A program made the position numbers and the translations under genes. This document shows, in pieces, positions 26,791-35,199 of a stretch of 64,000 nucleotides of DNA. Numbering within the stretch: position 1 is the first letter of the stretch; each line of letters begins with the position of its first letter. The notes beneath the pieces were generated by a model. It was given only the letters and a program-made list of their open reading frames with translations. It did no database searches and was not told the origin of the DNA. The DNA comes from Microbulbifer sp. YPW16 (GTDB taxonomy: Bacteria; Pseudomonadota; Gammaproteobacteria; Pseudomonadales; Cellvibrionaceae), in contig NZ_CP089928.1 in the NCBI RefSeq assembly GCF_021290385.1, forward strand, positions 1,720,501 to 1,784,500. Direction: 5' to 3'.

Positions 26791-28545
26791 ATGACCAACC
26801 ACTCCCCGACAGCCCGGCGAATCGCCAAGACCATCCTCAATGGCTTCGACGCCTATTTCGCGGACTTCCAGAATATTACCCTGGGGGCCAAGGCACGTTT
26901 TGAGACTGCCGCCTGGCAGGGCGTCCACCACGCCAACAAGGAGCGCATCGACCTCTACAAGACCAAGGTCAACCAGGTGGTAAAGCTGGTGCACTCGGTT
27001 ACCAGCAAGGACACCACCATGCTGCAGCTGTGGCGCGAGGCCCGCGCCACTTTCGCCCAGCTGATCGCCAACCACAGCAACTATGAAATTGCCGAGACAT
27101 TCTTCAACTCGGTTTTCTGCAAGCAGTTCGAGCATGCCCATATTCACGACAGTAACCTGTTTGTGAAACCCTCCCGGCCACCGGACGACAAGCCGCTGCG
27201 GGACTACAGCATCTATATCAGCTACAGCGGGAAGCACGGCCTCGAGTGCATGATCGAGGACATCCTCAACGACTATGGTTTTTCGATCCCCTGGGAGAAC
27301 CAAGAGCGGGATATCAAGAATATCTGTGAGGCCCTGCGGGCCAGGCCACTCTCCCACGTGACCGATGAAAAACAGTTGCGCGTGGATATGCTGGAGTCGG
27401 TGTTCTACCGCAACAAGGCCGCTTACCTGGTGGGCAGGCTGATGTACGGTGGTGAGGTGATCCCGCTGATACTGCCGTGCCTGAACAATGGCCGCGGCGC
27501 CATTTTCGTGGACACGGTGCTCTACAGTAACGATTCCGCCAGCATTATCTTCAGTTTCACCCGCTCCTACTTCATGGTGGACGCCCCCATCCCGTCGCGA
27601 TTCGTGCGTTTCCTCTCCACCATCATGCCACTCAAGGAGCGCTCGGAGCTGTATAACTCCATCGGCTTCCACAAGCACGGCAAGACCGAGTTCTATCGCC
27701 ATATCCTGGCCCATATGAAGGTGAGCAATGACAAGTTCATCATTGCCCCGGGGATCAAGGGCATGGTGATGAGCGTATTTACGCTCCCCTCCTACCCGGT
27801 AGTATTCAAGGTCATCAAGGACAGGTTCGACCGGCCCAAGACGGTCACCGAGGAAATCGTCAAGGACAAGTACAAGTTCGTATCCCGGTCAGACCGGGTC
27901 GGGCGCATGGCGGATACCCAGGAATACACCAATTTCATTTTTTACCGCAACCGCTTCAGCGACGAGCTGCTGGAAGAGCTGCAGGAGCTGGCTCCCTCCA
28001 AGCTGCAGATCGACGACAAATGGGTGATCATCAAGCACCTGTATGTGGAGCGGCGCATGGAGCCACTCAACCTCTACCTGCAAGACGCCAGTGATGAGGA
28101 GGTACGCGAGGCCATGGAGGAGTACGGCAACGCCATCAAGCAGCTGGCGGCCGCCAATATCTTCCCGGGTGATATGTTGTTGAAAAACTTTGGCGTCACT
28201 CGCCACGGCCGGGTGGTGTTCTACGACTACGACGAGCTGTGCCCGCTGACCGAATGCAACTTCCGCAAGATTCCGGAACCCCAGACCGCAGAGCAGGAGT
28301 TGTCTGACCAGCCCTGGTATACCGTGGCCGAAGCAGACGTATTCCCGGAGGAATTCCGGCTGTTTTTCTCCGGCAACCCTTTTGCGCGGAAGGCGTTCGA
28401 GAGACAGCACAGCGACCTCTACGACTACCGCTACTGGCAGCGCCTGCAGGACCGCATCCGCGACGGCCATATCGAAAGCGCCTTCCCCTACCGCCGCAAA
28501 TGGCGCTTCAGGCGTCGCTCCGGCAAGAAAGCGAAGGCGCAATAA
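26791..28545 (+). CDS. aceK: Isocitrate dehydrogenase kinase/phosphatase AceK
   Basis: A 584-residue protein of the normal AceK length. The N-terminal regulatory part reads RRIAKTILNGFDAYFADF, the ATP-binding P-loop-like motif is in IAPGIKGMVMSVFTLPSYP (~330), and the catalytic Asp region in KHLYVERRMEPLNLYL, NIFPGDMLLKNFGVTRHGRVVFYDYDE (~460). It switches the TCA cycle to the glyoxylate shunt by reversible phosphorylation of isocitrate dehydrogenase, so the cell likely grows on acetate or fatty acids. The shunt enzymes are not in this window. Confidence 0.96.
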   Translation: MTNHSPTARRIAKTILNGFDAYFADFQNITLGAKARFETAAWQGVHHANKERIDLYKTKVNQVVKLVHSVTSKDTTMLQLWREARATFAQLIANHSNYEIAETFFNSVFCKQFEHAHIHDSNLFVKPSRPPDDKPLRDYSIYISYSGKHGLECMIEDILNDYGFSIPWENQERDIKNICEALRARPLSHVTDEKQLRVDMLESVFYRNKAAYLVGRLMYGGEVIPLILPCLNNGRGAIFVDTVLYSNDSASIIFSFTRSYFMVDAPIPSRFVRFLSTIMPLKERSELYNSIGFHKHGKTEFYRHILAHMKVSNDKFIIAPGIKGMVMSVFTLPSYPVVFKVIKDRFDRPKTVTEEIVKDKYKFVSRSDRVGRMADTQEYTNFIFYRNRFSDELLEELQELAPSKLQIDDKWVIIKHLYVERRMEPLNLYLQDASDEEVREAMEEYGNAIKQLAAANIFPGDMLLKNFGVTRHGRVVFYDYDELCPLTECNFRKIPEPQTAEQELSDQPWYTVAEADVFPEEFRLFFSGNPFARKAFERQHSDLYDYRYWQRLQDRIRDGHIESAFPYRRKWRFRRRSGKKAKAQ

Positions 28546-28627
28546 CAGCACCCGGTAGCGGCTATAGTGAAAGGGACAGGGCTCTCCCGGGAGGCGCCCC
28601 GCATCTAAACCGTACCAGGAGTTGACT

Positions 28628-29116
28628 GTGCAGTTTTACGGCGCGGCATTATTGGTTGGCATCATGGCAGTGGCTGGTCCCGGCTGCGGTTACCTGCCCA
28701 GCGAGCTGAATGGCGGCAAGAAAAGCGACCGCGGGCATGCGCGGGTGGTGGCCAAGCAGCACACCACCAGCTGTGACGCCCCGGCGCGTGGCTTCCGCAA
28801 GGTCAGCTTCTCCCGCCTGTATCGCACCACCGGCGACCGGGATACTCCCTTCGTGGAAACCAGTGAACACCCCGCCCAGTATGACGTTTACGCCTACGTA
28901 TGGGGCTACGGCAAGTGCGGTGCCTCCGGCGACTGCGCGGCGGGGGATCACTACTGGCTGATCGAGCGCGGCCCCGGCAATGAATTCAGCACCTGGGTGG
29001 TCACCCCTCAGTACCCCCGTATCACGATCCAGTCGAAGTGCAGCGACCGGCTGAAAGTGGGCAAGCGTTACCGCTTCTCATTCAGTCGCGGCCACCTGGT
29101 CGGCTTCAGTCGATAG
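28628..29116 (+). CDS. Small secreted protein of unknown function
   Basis: A 162-residue protein with a hydrophobic start (FYGAALLVGIMAVAGPGCGYL) that could be a lipoprotein or cleaved signal. I choose GTG at 28628 because AGGA at 28617-28620 is spaced 7 bases before it, whereas the in-frame TTG at 28622 is too close. The mature part has five Cys (TTSCDAP, YGKCGASGDCAAGDH, SKCSDRL), pointing to disulfides. No family was recognised. Its end overlaps the end of ppk on the other strand by 39 bases. Confidence 0.6.
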   Translation: MQFYGAALLVGIMAVAGPGCGYLPSELNGGKKSDRGHARVVAKQHTTSCDAPARGFRKVSFSRLYRTTGDRDTPFVETSEHPAQYDVYAYVWGYGKCGASGDCAAGDHYWLIERGPGNEFSTWVVTPQYPRITIQSKCSDRLKVGKRYRFSFSRGHLVGFSR

Positions 29117-31168
29117 CGGCAGCCTGTCCTGGGCTTTCTTCAGGAAGCGATAGACCGAATCCTGCGCCCGGCAGCCACGGGCACCGTGGCCGGCGATTCG
29201 GGTGTTGCTCTGGTCGCGGTCGAGTATCCGGGCCTTGCGGTTGTCACGCCACTGCAACTCCATGATCTCCCGCACCGTATCACGATGCTTCTGGTCCCAG
29301 ATGGGGAAGGTGACCTCTACCCGGTGATCCAGGTTACGGGTCATCAGGTCTGCGGACGACAGCCACACTTCTTCCTCGCCGCCGTTGTGGAACATATACA
29401 CCCGTGCATGCTCCAGGTATTTGTCCACCAGGCTGATCACCTCGATATTGTCAGACAGGCCCGGCGTCTCGCAGACCAGTGAGCACATGCTGCGCACAAT
29501 CAGGCGAATGCGCACACCGGCACCACTGGCACGGTAGAGCCGCGCGATGATTTCGCTGTCCACCAGGTTGTTGCACTTGAAAAACAGTTCGGCTCGCTCA
29601 CCGCGCTCGGCAGCCTGGATTTCCCGGTCAATGGCGTACAGCAACGCCGGCCGGTTGGTATAGGGTGACACGGCAATATGCCGGTACTCGGGACGCTGGT
29701 GTGTGTACTGGATGAACTCGAACACGTTGTACACGTCCTGCCCCAGCCTCTGGTCACTGGTCAACAGGCTGAAATCGCAGTAGACGCGCGCGGTGCTCTC
29801 ATTGAAGTTGCCTGTGCCCAGGTGACTGTAGAATCGTTGCTGGCCGTTTTCCTCCCGCAGGATCGAGATCAGCTTGCAGTGCACTTTCAGCCCTGGCACC
29901 CCGTATATCACCTCGACACCGGCATCACGCAGTTCGTTGGACCAGTGAATATTGGCCAGTTCATCGAAACGTGCCTGCAGCTCCACCACCGCCACGACGC
30001 GCTTGTTATTGCGCACCGCATTGATCAGTGCGGCCACCACACGGGAATTGCTGGCCACCCGATAGAGGTTGATGCGAATCTCCCTTACCTGGGGGTCGAT
30101 GGCCGCGGAAATCAGCAGGTTGCTGATCGCCCGGAAGTCGTGGTACGGATAGTAGAGCAACTGGTCACGGACATTCAGCAGCCCGAAGACACTCTCCTTT
30201 TCCGGCAGGGTCTCGAGTGGTTGCAGCGGCTTGTAGCGATGCCGGGCAGATTCCGCCGGGAATTTCATGAAATCCTTGGAATTATGGTAGCGCCCGCCCG
30301 GGGTATAGCTGTCAAAGCTGCCCATCCGCAGCTTTTTCTTCACCAGGTTGAATACCACTTCCGGCATGGCCGCATCGTAAGCCATCCGTACCGGGTCCGC
30401 CTGCTTGCGTTTTTTCAGGGACTTGGCCACACGCGCGACGATATTCTGCGTGATTTCCTCACTCAGCTCGAGTTCCGCATCGCGACTGATCTTGAACATG
30501 AAGGCTTCCGCACGCTCGATGGGCAGTACATAGCGGAAAACATCCACCAGGCAGGCACGGATGATATTATCGAGGACGATATAAACCTTTTCGTGATGTC
30601 CTTCCCGCGGCGGGATCACCACAAACCGTGGCAGTGTATCAGTAGGGATCTCCAGGGCCGCGAAACGCTCACTACCATCTTTCAGCTTTAAGTAAATAGC
30701 GAAGTAAATACTCGCCTCATTCAGCAGCGGCATATTTTCCCGGTCATCGATAAAGAAGGGCTCCAGCTCCGGCAGCACCTCGCTGTGAAAATACTCCTCC
30801 ACGAACGTGCGCTGTTTGTCTGTCAGCTGGTTCTCGCTGACCAGGTGGATATTATGCTGTCCCAGGTCCGAGAGCACCTTGGTATAGGCAGCGTATGAGC
30901 GCCTTTGCAGGCGCAGTACCCTCTCATTGATACTGGCCAGCAGCTCGGAAAAATACTGCTTCTTTTTTGCGCTCTTGGCAAAAGTCGCTACCCGCCGCAC
31001 ATCGGCAACCCGCACACGATAGAATTCGTCCAGGTTACTGGAGAAAATACCCAGGAAGCGCACCCGCTCGATAATGGGTACGCGCTCGTCCTCCACCTCC
31101 TGCAGGACGCGCTCATTGAAGGAGAGCCAGCTTAGCTCTTTGGGATATACCGGTGTATTGTTAACCAT
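29078..31168 (-). CDS. ppk: Polyphosphate kinase Ppk1
   Basis: A 696-residue Ppk1: N domain with ELSWLSFNERVLQEVEDERVP, FFIDDRENMPLLNEASIYFA in the head domain, and the two catalytic His in GLKVHCKLI (~428) and DKYLEHARVYMFHNG (~585). It builds polyphosphate from ATP. The start MVNNTPVYPKELSW (ATG at 31168) matches the family; the longer frame adds 40 residues that do not. A strong PhoB-like promoter lies about 240 bp upstream. Divergent ppx is next to it. Confidence 0.95.
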   Translation of the reverse strand: MVNNTPVYPKELSWLSFNERVLQEVEDERVPIIERVRFLGIFSSNLDEFYRVRVADVRRVATFAKSAKKKQYFSELLASINERVLRLQRRSYAAYTKVLSDLGQHNIHLVSENQLTDKQRTFVEEYFHSEVLPELEPFFIDDRENMPLLNEASIYFAIYLKLKDGSERFAALEIPTDTLPRFVVIPPREGHHEKVYIVLDNIIRACLVDVFRYVLPIERAEAFMFKISRDAELELSEEITQNIVARVAKSLKKRKQADPVRMAYDAAMPEVVFNLVKKKLRMGSFDSYTPGGRYHNSKDFMKFPAESARHRYKPLQPLETLPEKESVFGLLNVRDQLLYYPYHDFRAISNLLISAAIDPQVREIRINLYRVASNSRVVAALINAVRNNKRVVAVVELQARFDELANIHWSNELRDAGVEVIYGVPGLKVHCKLISILREENGQQRFYSHLGTGNFNESTARVYCDFSLLTSDQRLGQDVYNVFEFIQYTHQRPEYRHIAVSPYTNRPALLYAIDREIQAAERGERAELFFKCNNLVDSEIIARLYRASGAGVRIRLIVRSMCSLVCETPGLSDNIEVISLVDKYLEHARVYMFHNGGEEEVWLSSADLMTRNLDHRVEVTFPIWDQKHRDTVREIMELQWRDNRKARILDRDQSNTRIAGHGARGCRAQDSVYRFLKKAQDRLPLSTEADQVAATE

Positions 31169-31400
31169 GTACCACTTGCTAGATTCTTTTGGGCGACTGA
31201 GATGATACGGCCCGGCGGATGCGGTGGATGCAATGAATGGATGCGGCGGATGCAAAGGCCCCCCGCTACCCTGTAGCTCTATCCACATTGCCCCGCTCGC
31301 GTATCTGCGCCAGTATTTTACGTACAGCGATTATTCTGCCCGGCTCCACTGGCAATGCTCGCAGGTGACGGCGGGCCCGGTTTTATTGTATCGCCGGATA

Positions 31401-31444
31401 ATAGTAGGGCAGTTTGCTACATTCAGATGACAATTTTTTGACAG
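31401..31444 (-). promoter_or_regulatory. PhoB-like promoter of ppk
   Basis: On the minus strand, CTGTCAA (31444-31438) and TTGTCAT (31433-31427) are near-perfect Pho half-sites with a third, weak ATGTAGC (31422-31416) at the same 11-bp step. After nine bases comes TACTAT (31406-31401), a -10. The box overlaps the ribosome-site region of ppx, so PhoB binding could also affect ppx. Confidence 0.7.
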
Positions 31445-31452
31445 GAACAATA

Positions 31453-32925
31453 ATGCTGCATGACGCCGAACGCTACGCGGCACTGGATCTCGGCTCCAAC
31501 AGCTTCCACCTGTTGCTGGCCGAATTCCGCGACCAGCGCATGGTGCGCCTGCATACCGACCGCGCCATGGTACGGCTCGCCGCGGGGCTGGACGACGAGC
31601 GCAACCTGGACCCGGAGGTGGCCGAACGCGCCCTGGCAGCCATGCAGAGATTCCGCCCGGTGCTGGAACAATTGCCTGTGGACCATGTGCGGGTAGTCGG
31701 CACCAACACCCTGCGCGCCGCCAGCAATGCCGATGGCTTTATGGAGCGGGCCGAGGCGATTCTAGGGGTTCCGATTGACATTATCAGCGGTATCGAGGAA
31801 GCGCGGCTAATCTACTCCGGCGTCATCGCCGCCGCGGATGGCCCGCCACGATTGCGCTGCGCAGTGGATATTGGCGGCGGCTCCACAGAACTGGTGCGCG
31901 GGCGCGAAGTACCCCATGAATTGCAGAGTCTCTACATGGGTTGCGTGGCCTACAACCGCCGCTTCTTTGCCGACGGCAAAATAGACGCCGCCAGGAAAAA
32001 CAGCTTTACCCGCGCGCGCCGCGCCGCCAGCGCCGAACTCCAGGGCCTGCGCCACTTCGCCGAAAACGCCGAGGCCATCGGTGCCTCGGGCACCATCAAG
32101 GCGGTGGCGCGGGTGCTGAACAATGGCGAACTGCTCGACATCGAGCGCGACGCGCTGGAGGGGCTGGCAGAACGCGTGGCAGCCTGCAAGACCGTCGCCG
32201 ACCTGGACCTGCCGGACTTCGACGAGGAGCGCCGCCCGGTATTCGCCGCCGGCCTGGCGATCCTGCTGGCGGTGTTCCGCGAGCTGGATATCGAGCGCAT
32301 GCGGGTTTCGCCCTACGCGATCCGCGAGGGCATCGTCCACGACCTGGCCGGGCGCCTGCACGGCGGCGACCGCCGCGCGGATACCGTCGCGGATATGATG
32401 CAGCGGGGGCAGATAGACCCGGACCAGGCACGCCGCGTGGTGAATACCGCCGAGGACCTGCTGCTGATGCTGCGCCCGGAATGCCCCCACGACCAGCGGC
32501 GGCGCCTGCAGTGGGCGGCACAGTTACACGAGCTGGGCCTGGCACTGTCCCACAGCAATTCCCGCAAGCTGGGGGCCTATATGATCGAGAAGGCGGACCT
32601 GGCCGGGTTTGGGCGCAGTGAGCAGGAGCACCTGGCGCACCTGGTGCGCAACCAGCGCGGGCGCATCAAGCCGCCGCGCGAGCATTACGGCTTCCACCCC
32701 AATCCCGACCTGTTGTTGTGCCTGCGACTGGCCTGTATCGTGCACCGCGACCACGCCGACCACGACCTCGATGGCGTGGAACTCAGTGCGGGCGGGGAAC
32801 ACTACCGCCTGCGCCTGTCCCGGCAGTGGCTGGAAAGCAATCCGGCGATCGAGGACCTGCTGTACCAGGAAGCGGAGCACTGGCAGTCACGTTCGCCGGG
32901 GCTGCTACTGGAGCCCTACAATTAA
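31453..32925 (+). CDS. ppx: Exopolyphosphatase Ppx/GppA
   Basis: A 490-residue member of the actin-fold Ppx/GppA family: YAALDLGSNSFHLLLAEF (phosphate loop) at the start, RCAVDIGGGSTELV (~140), then an HD-type C-terminal domain (LQWAAQLHELGLALSHSN, KADLAGFGRSEQEHLAHLV). It removes terminal phosphate from polyphosphate or pppGpp. The ATG at 31453 with AGGA before it is preferred over the TTG at 31414. Divergent from ppk, so synthesis and breakdown genes sit together. Confidence 0.93.
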   Translation: MLHDAERYAALDLGSNSFHLLLAEFRDQRMVRLHTDRAMVRLAAGLDDERNLDPEVAERALAAMQRFRPVLEQLPVDHVRVVGTNTLRAASNADGFMERAEAILGVPIDIISGIEEARLIYSGVIAAADGPPRLRCAVDIGGGSTELVRGREVPHELQSLYMGCVAYNRRFFADGKIDAARKNSFTRARRAASAELQGLRHFAENAEAIGASGTIKAVARVLNNGELLDIERDALEGLAERVAACKTVADLDLPDFDEERRPVFAAGLAILLAVFRELDIERMRVSPYAIREGIVHDLAGRLHGGDRRADTVADMMQRGQIDPDQARRVVNTAEDLLLMLRPECPHDQRRRLQWAAQLHELGLALSHSNSRKLGAYMIEKADLAGFGRSEQEHLAHLVRNQRGRIKPPREHYGFHPNPDLLLCLRLACIVHRDHADHDLDGVELSAGGEHYRLRLSRQWLESNPAIEDLLYQEAEHWQSRSPGLLLEPYN

Positions 32926-32932
32926 AGGCACT

Positions 32933-34402
32933 ATGAAAAAACTGGACCAGGTCACCCTCAGCCATCACTTTGCGGATCTCGGCGACGCCTTCGGCAGCCG
33001 GGTCGATCCCGCCCCATTCGAGCGCCCGCACCTTATCCACGCCAACCCGGCGGTGATGGCGCGGCTGGGCATCGACCCGGCCGAGGCCGGTAATCCCGCG
33101 TGGGCGGAGCTCGGCTGTGGCAAGCGCCTGTTCCACGGCAGCCGGCCATTCGCGATGAAATATACCGGCCACCAGTTCGGCGTTTACAACCCGGACCTGG
33201 GGGATGGCCGCGCCCTGCTGCTCGGCGAGGTGGAACACGATGGCCGGCTCTGGGAACTGCACCTGAAAGGCGCCGGCAAGACACCCTATTCGCGCTTCGG
33301 TGACGGCCGCGCGGTGTTGCGCTCCACCATTCGCGAATACCTGGCTGGAGAGGCCCTGCACGGGCTGGGCATCCCCACCACCCGCGCCCTGTGCATTGTC
33401 GGCAGCGACGAACCGGTGGCCCGCGAGCAGATCGAGACCGGCGCCATGCTCATCCGCGTAGCGGAGTCCCATGTCCGCTTCGGCCACTTCGAGTACCTGT
33501 TCTACACCAGGCAACTGGAGGCGCTCCACCGGCTGGTGGAATTCACCTGTGCGCGCTTCCTGCCCGAAGCAGTCGATTTGCCCGCCGCAGAGCAGGCCGA
33601 GGCCCTGCTGCGCTTCGCCACCCGCCGCAGCGCCGAGGTGGCCGCCGGCTGGCAGGCAGTGGGTTTCGCCCATGGGGTACTGAACACCGACAATATGTCG
33701 ATTATCGGTGATACCTTCGACTTCGGCCCCTACGGTTTCCTCGACGATTACGAACCCGGTTTTATCTGCAACCACTCGGACCACACCGGCCGCTACGCCT
33801 TCGAGCAGCAGCCCGGTGTCGTGCTGTGGAACCTGAACGCCCTGGCCCACGCCTTTTCGGACTTTGTCAGCGCCGATACGCTGAAGGACTGCCTGGAGGA
33901 ATTCCAGCCGCTGCTGATCGAGGAATACGCGGCGCGCATGCGCAGCAAACTGGGGCTGGAGAGCGCCGATGATGCCGACCAGCAACTGTGCGCACAACTG
34001 CTGCAACTGCTGGAGCAGGCCGGTGCCGATTACACCCTGTTCTTTCGCGCACTGGCCCACTACCGGGGTGAACGCCCGCCCGCAGCACTGCAGGAGCTGA
34101 TCCCGGTGGCGCAGCACGAGGCCCTGGATCACTGGCTCAACCACTACGACCAGCGGCTGGCCCACGAACAGCGCGACAGCCGCAGCCGTAACCGCGCCAT
34201 GCTGGCGGCCAACCCCAAGTACATCCTGCGCAATTACCTGGCACAGAAAGTGATCGATGCCGCCGGCAACAATGATTTCCGGCCCCTGGAGACCCTGTTC
34301 GGGCTGCTGCAGGCGCCGTTCGACGAACACCCGGACCACGAGACCTGGGCCGCCGCCCCGCCGGACTCGGGCAAACACATGCCCATCAGCTGTTCTTCCT
34401 GA
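32933..34402 (+). CDS. selO: Protein AMPylase SelO (YdiU family)
   Basis: A 489-residue pseudokinase-fold protein. Motifs: HQFGVYNPDLGDGRALLLGEV, LHLKGAGKTPYSRFGDGRAVLRS, HGLGIPTTRALCIV and GFAHGVLNTDNMSIIGDTFDFGPYGFL. It transfers AMP to Ser/Thr/Tyr of target proteins under oxidative stress in E. coli. The C-terminus is Cys-Ser-Ser; eukaryotic and some bacterial relatives have selenocysteine at that position, here it is a plain TGT Cys. Start ATG at 32933, seven bases after the ppx stop, so likely co-transcribed. Confidence 0.94.
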   Translation: MKKLDQVTLSHHFADLGDAFGSRVDPAPFERPHLIHANPAVMARLGIDPAEAGNPAWAELGCGKRLFHGSRPFAMKYTGHQFGVYNPDLGDGRALLLGEVEHDGRLWELHLKGAGKTPYSRFGDGRAVLRSTIREYLAGEALHGLGIPTTRALCIVGSDEPVAREQIETGAMLIRVAESHVRFGHFEYLFYTRQLEALHRLVEFTCARFLPEAVDLPAAEQAEALLRFATRRSAEVAAGWQAVGFAHGVLNTDNMSIIGDTFDFGPYGFLDDYEPGFICNHSDHTGRYAFEQQPGVVLWNLNALAHAFSDFVSADTLKDCLEEFQPLLIEEYAARMRSKLGLESADDADQQLCAQLLQLLEQAGADYTLFFRALAHYRGERPPAALQELIPVAQHEALDHWLNHYDQRLAHEQRDSRSRNRAMLAANPKYILRNYLAQKVIDAAGNNDFRPLETLFGLLQAPFDEHPDHETWAAAPPDSGKHMPISCSS

Positions 34403-34516
34403 ACCCGGGCAAACAGGATGCTCCGCTGGCAGCTAAACTGAAAACAGATTCCTGCTCCTGTGGTGACCTGTTGTAAGATGGTGGTCACCTGAAGCAACAA
34501 TCACGGGTATAGAAAG

Positions 34517-34933
34517 ATGATGAGAAGTCTGCTGACCTTCGCCGCCGGCCTGCTCTTCGCGTTCAGCGCCACCGCCGCCGAAGTAACGGGCAAGTGGCGC
34601 ACCATCGACGACGAGACCGGGCAGCCCAAGTCCATCGTGGAAATCTACGAGAGTAATGGCCGCTATTACGGTCGCGTGGTGGACCTGCTGATGAAGCCCG
34701 ACGACACCCTGTGCGACAAGTGCCCGGGTGAGCGCCAGGGCAAGCCGATTGTCGGTATGAACGTGATCACCGGCATGGTCAAGAAAGGCGATATTTACGA
34801 GGGCGGGCAGATCCTCGACCCCACAAAGGGCAAGGTCTACGACTGCAAGATGTGGCGCGAGGGCAACACCCTCAAGGTGCGCGGCTACCTGGGCTTCTTC
34901 TACCGCACCCAGAGCTGGCAGCGGGTCGAATAA
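34517..34933 (+). CDS. DUF2147 secreted protein
   Basis: A 138-residue protein with a signal peptide (LLTFAAGLLFAFSATAA). The body reads VTGKWRTIDDETGQPKSIVEIYE, a Cys pair LCDKCPG, then GGQILDPTKGKVYDCKMWREGNTLKVRGYLGFFYRTQSW, which is DUF2147. The family is small, periplasmic and lipocalin-like; function is unknown. It starts at the first ATG of a tandem pair, after an AGAAAG site. Confidence 0.85.
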   Translation: MMRSLLTFAAGLLFAFSATAAEVTGKWRTIDDETGQPKSIVEIYESNGRYYGRVVDLLMKPDDTLCDKCPGERQGKPIVGMNVITGMVKKGDIYEGGQILDPTKGKVYDCKMWREGNTLKVRGYLGFFYRTQSWQRVE

Positions 34934-34957
34934 CCCCTTCCACGCGGCCGCATTACC

Positions 34958-34982
34958 GGGCGAACACAAGGTTCGCCCCTAC
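34958..34982 (+). repeat. REP-like repeat, second family
   Basis: GGGCGAAC and GTTCGCCC form an inverted repeat around ACAAG, followed by CTAC. Relatives lie at 35095-35115 and 35133-35158. The sequence differs from the GTAGGAGCGGCC family and may be a second REP class. Confidence 0.65.
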
Positions 34983-35034
34983 GCGGCCCAATCCTACCTG
35001 GTTGTCCCGGCGCGATAACAGTGGCAATGGTGGC

Positions 35035-35058
35035 GTAGGAGCGGCCGCTGGCTGCGAC
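35035..35058 (+). repeat. REP palindrome, variant of the RAYT family
   Basis: GTAGGAGCGGCCGCTGGC then TGCGAC: one base differs from the 17704 copy. It lies alone between two copies of the second family. Confidence 0.8.
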
Positions 35059-35094
35059 CGTCCGGCGGAGCGCCGGGCGGCAAACGCACAACCA

Positions 35095-35158
35095 GGCGAA
35101 CACAAGCTTCGCCGACTCAGTGCTGGTGATTCGTAGGGGCGAACCTCAAGTTCGCCCC
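35095..35158. repeat. REP-like repeats, second family (two copies)
   Basis: GGCGAACACAAGCTTCGCC at 35096-35114 and GTAGGGGCGAAC...GTTCGCCCC at 35133-35158, the latter in the opposite sense to the copy at 34958. The whole 34.93-35.20 kb gap is therefore made of REP-type elements and holds no gene. Confidence 0.6.
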
Positions 35159-35199
35159 GGTTCAGGATCCCCCGCAGTTCGTCACAAACCCCAACCCTA

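Noticed and set aside
32783-34378. 531-codon minus-strand open frame
   Set aside because: It is antisense to selO; the plus frame has clear motifs.
34380-34402. Possible selenocysteine codon at the end of SelO
   Set aside because: The residue is encoded by TGT, not TGA, and the stop follows normally two codons later.
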